From the NCBI GenBank assembly GCA_027325905.1, contig DAIEEM010000298.1, positions 1 through 6,513 on the forward strand: 6,513 nucleotides of DNA. Reading direction: 5' to 3'. The notes below the pieces were generated by a model, which was not told the origin of the DNA, made no database searches, and saw only the letters and a program-made list of their open reading frames with translations. The translations under genes and the position numbers were made by a program. How positions within the stretch are numbered: the first letter of the stretch is position 1; every line of letters begins with the position of its first letter. Below, in pieces: positions 5,414 through 6,513 of this stretch. This stretch comes from Rhodocyclaceae bacterium (GTDB lineage Bacteria; Pseudomonadota; Gammaproteobacteria; Burkholderiales; Rhodocyclaceae).

Positions 5414-5749
5414 CTAATCCGGCGAAGAACCCGCCGCTTCATGCCACAGCGCCCGCGCCAGGGCTTTCCAGACGGGGCCGCCGTGGGTCTGCATGTCCTC
5501 GTCGGCGCTTTGGCGCATGACCGTCAGCATCAACTGGGCGAGGCCGAAAATCTCGACTTTCGCCAGCGACTTGGCGTCGCCGGCGCGCCGTTCCTGCGGG
5601 CCGCCCCGATCGCGGTAGGCAAGCGCCTAGCGCGCCAGCAGGTGCACCTGGGTTTCGTCTTCCCAGTCGATACCGAGCACGAGGCCCTTGCGGGCGATCT
5701 CGCGCTCGATTTCCTCCGCTTCGCGGCTGTAGTTCTCGAATGCTGGCAT
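5414..5749 (-). pseudogene. Conserved-looking hypothetical gene downstream of uvrA, interrupted by an amber codon
   Basis: The ATG at 5749 overlaps the uvrA stop as TGATG, with GGAAGAGG upstream inside the uvrA end, so translation is coupled to uvrA. The frame reads [20 protein letters not shown] and on to HLLAR (residue 40), then meets TAG at 5629-5627. The same frame continues for 70 more codons with plausible protein-like content (AKVEIFGLAQLMLTVMRQSA, THGGPVWKALARALWHEA) and ends at TAG 5416-5414. Without the internal stop the product would be 111 residues, soluble, and acidic and helical at the start. A single change from GAG (Glu) would create the TAG. Either the gene is newly broken, the base is an error, or the amber is read through. 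If no readthrough occurs, a 40-residue peptide is made. I recognise no named family. Confidence 0.65.
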
Positions 5750-6513
5750 CAGATCCTCTTCCTTGAACGAGTACTGCCGGACTGTAGCACCTTGGCGAGA
5801 TAGCGGCCGGTGTGGCTGTTCGCGCAGCCGGCCACGGTTTCGGGCGAACCGGCGGCGAGGATGCGGCCGCCGCCGTCGCCGCCTTCGGGGCCGAGGTCGA
5901 CCACCCAGTCGGCGGTCTTGATGACGTCGAGATTATGCTCGATGACGACGATGGTGTTGCCGTGGTCGCGCAGGCGGTGCAGCACGGTCAGCAGCATCTC
6001 GATGTCCTGGAAATGCAGGCCGGTGGTGGGCTCGTCGAGGATGTAGAGGGTGCGGCCGGTGTCGCGCTTGGAGAGTTCGAGCGCCAGCTTGACGCGCTGC
6101 GCCTCGCCGCCCGACAGCGTCGTCGCCGACTGGCCGAGCGTGATGTAGGACAGGCCGACGTCGATCAGGGTTTGCAGCTTCCTCGCCACCGCCGGCACCG
6201 CATCGAAGAACTCGCGCGCCTGCTCGACCGTCATCTGCAGGATTTCGTAGATGGTCTTGCCCTTGTAGCGCACTTCCAGTGTCTCGCGGTTGTAGCGCTT
6301 GCCGTGGCAGACGTCGCAGGGCACGTAGATGTCGGGCAGGAAGTGCATTTCCACCTTGATCATGCCGTCGCCCTGGCAGGCTTCGCAGCGTCCGCCCTTG
6401 ACGTTGAAGGAGAAGCGCCCCGGACCGTAGCCGCGCTCGCGCGACTGCGGCACGCCGGCGAACAACTCGCGGATCGGCGTCAGCAATCCCGTGTAGGTGG
6501 CCGGATTGGAGCG
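5749..6513 (-). CDS. uvrA: Excinuclease ABC subunit A, C-terminal 254 residues
   Basis: UvrA is the DNA-damage-sensing ABC ATPase of nucleotide excision repair. It works with UvrB in the cytoplasm to find lesions. The frame is open to the window edge (first residues [20 protein letters not shown]), so the N-terminal part lies outside. Visible are the C-terminal zinc finger, C43-x2-C46-x19-C66-x2-C69 (CEACQGDG ... [10 protein letters not shown]), the ABC signature LSGGEAQR (133-140), Walker [13 protein letters not shown] (156-167) and the switch histidine H193 in VIEHNLD. All key residues are intact. The protein ends in a basic tail (STRSRKRI) shortly after [10 protein letters not shown], the usual end of UvrA. 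Its TGA shares a base with the ATG of the next gene. No SOS box can be seen because the promoter is outside. Confidence 0.97.
   Translation of the reverse strand, partial: RSNPATYTGLLTPIRELFAGVPQSRERGYGPGRFSFNVKGGRCEACQGDGMIKVEMHFLPDIYVPCDVCHGKRYNRETLEVRYKGKTIYEILQMTVEQAREFFDAVPAVARKLQTLIDVGLSYITLGQSATTLSGGEAQRVKLALELSKRDTGRTLYILDEPTTGLHFQDIEMLLTVLHRLRDHGNTIVVIEHNLDVIKTADWVVDLGPEGGDGGGRILAAGSPETVAGCANSHTGRYLAKVLQSGSTRSRKRI

Noticed and set aside
5243..5803. A 186-codon plus-strand frame past the ATPase end
   Set aside because: It overlaps the ATPase 3' end in another frame and lies opposite uvrA and the coupled small gene. The minus-strand frame has the start signals and protein-like content.

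Overview
The window is high-GC DNA (roughly two thirds G+C by eye) with compact bacterial gene spacing. The MdtA-like and UvrA proteins look like those of Betaproteobacteria, perhaps Rhodocyclales. That placement rests on my recollection of family sequences, not on a search.

Layout. Positions 1-1287, minus strand: the start of an RND efflux operon, with the MdtA-type periplasmic adaptor followed after 17 nt by the first 15 codons of the MdtB-type pump. Positions 1288-1756: a divergent control region of about 470 bp. It holds two strong hairpins in the mdtA leader, a tiny secreted-peptide gene that appears broken by one extra base, two PmrA/QseB-like direct-repeat boxes exactly 42 bp apart, a candidate promoter and a 14-bp perfect palindrome. 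Positions 1757-5367, plus strand: a 54-residue single-span membrane peptide, a ZIP-family-like transporter whose metal-binding residues are replaced, and an 852-residue P-type cation ATPase with an FNR/Anr-like box in front of it. Positions 5414-6513, minus strand: the 3' end of uvrA, coupled through TGATG to a small gene interrupted by an in-frame amber codon. The ATPase and the uvrA unit converge on a 46-nt gap.

How the parts may work together (inference): an efflux pump and an ion-transport set are transcribed back to back from one control region. Each direction has one OmpR-family-type box, which suggests a shared envelope- or metal-stress response. The ATPase may also have its own low-oxygen promoter. 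No response regulator or sensor kinase gene lies in the window. The uvrA unit is DNA-repair housekeeping and marks the edge of the transport cluster.

Most notable: the twin boxes, the two apparently broken small genes (a frameshift near 1540 and an amber codon at 5627-5629), the FNR-like site, and the unusual ion-site residues in both the ZIP-like protein and the ATPase. No tRNA, rRNA, CRISPR array or insertion sequence is visible.
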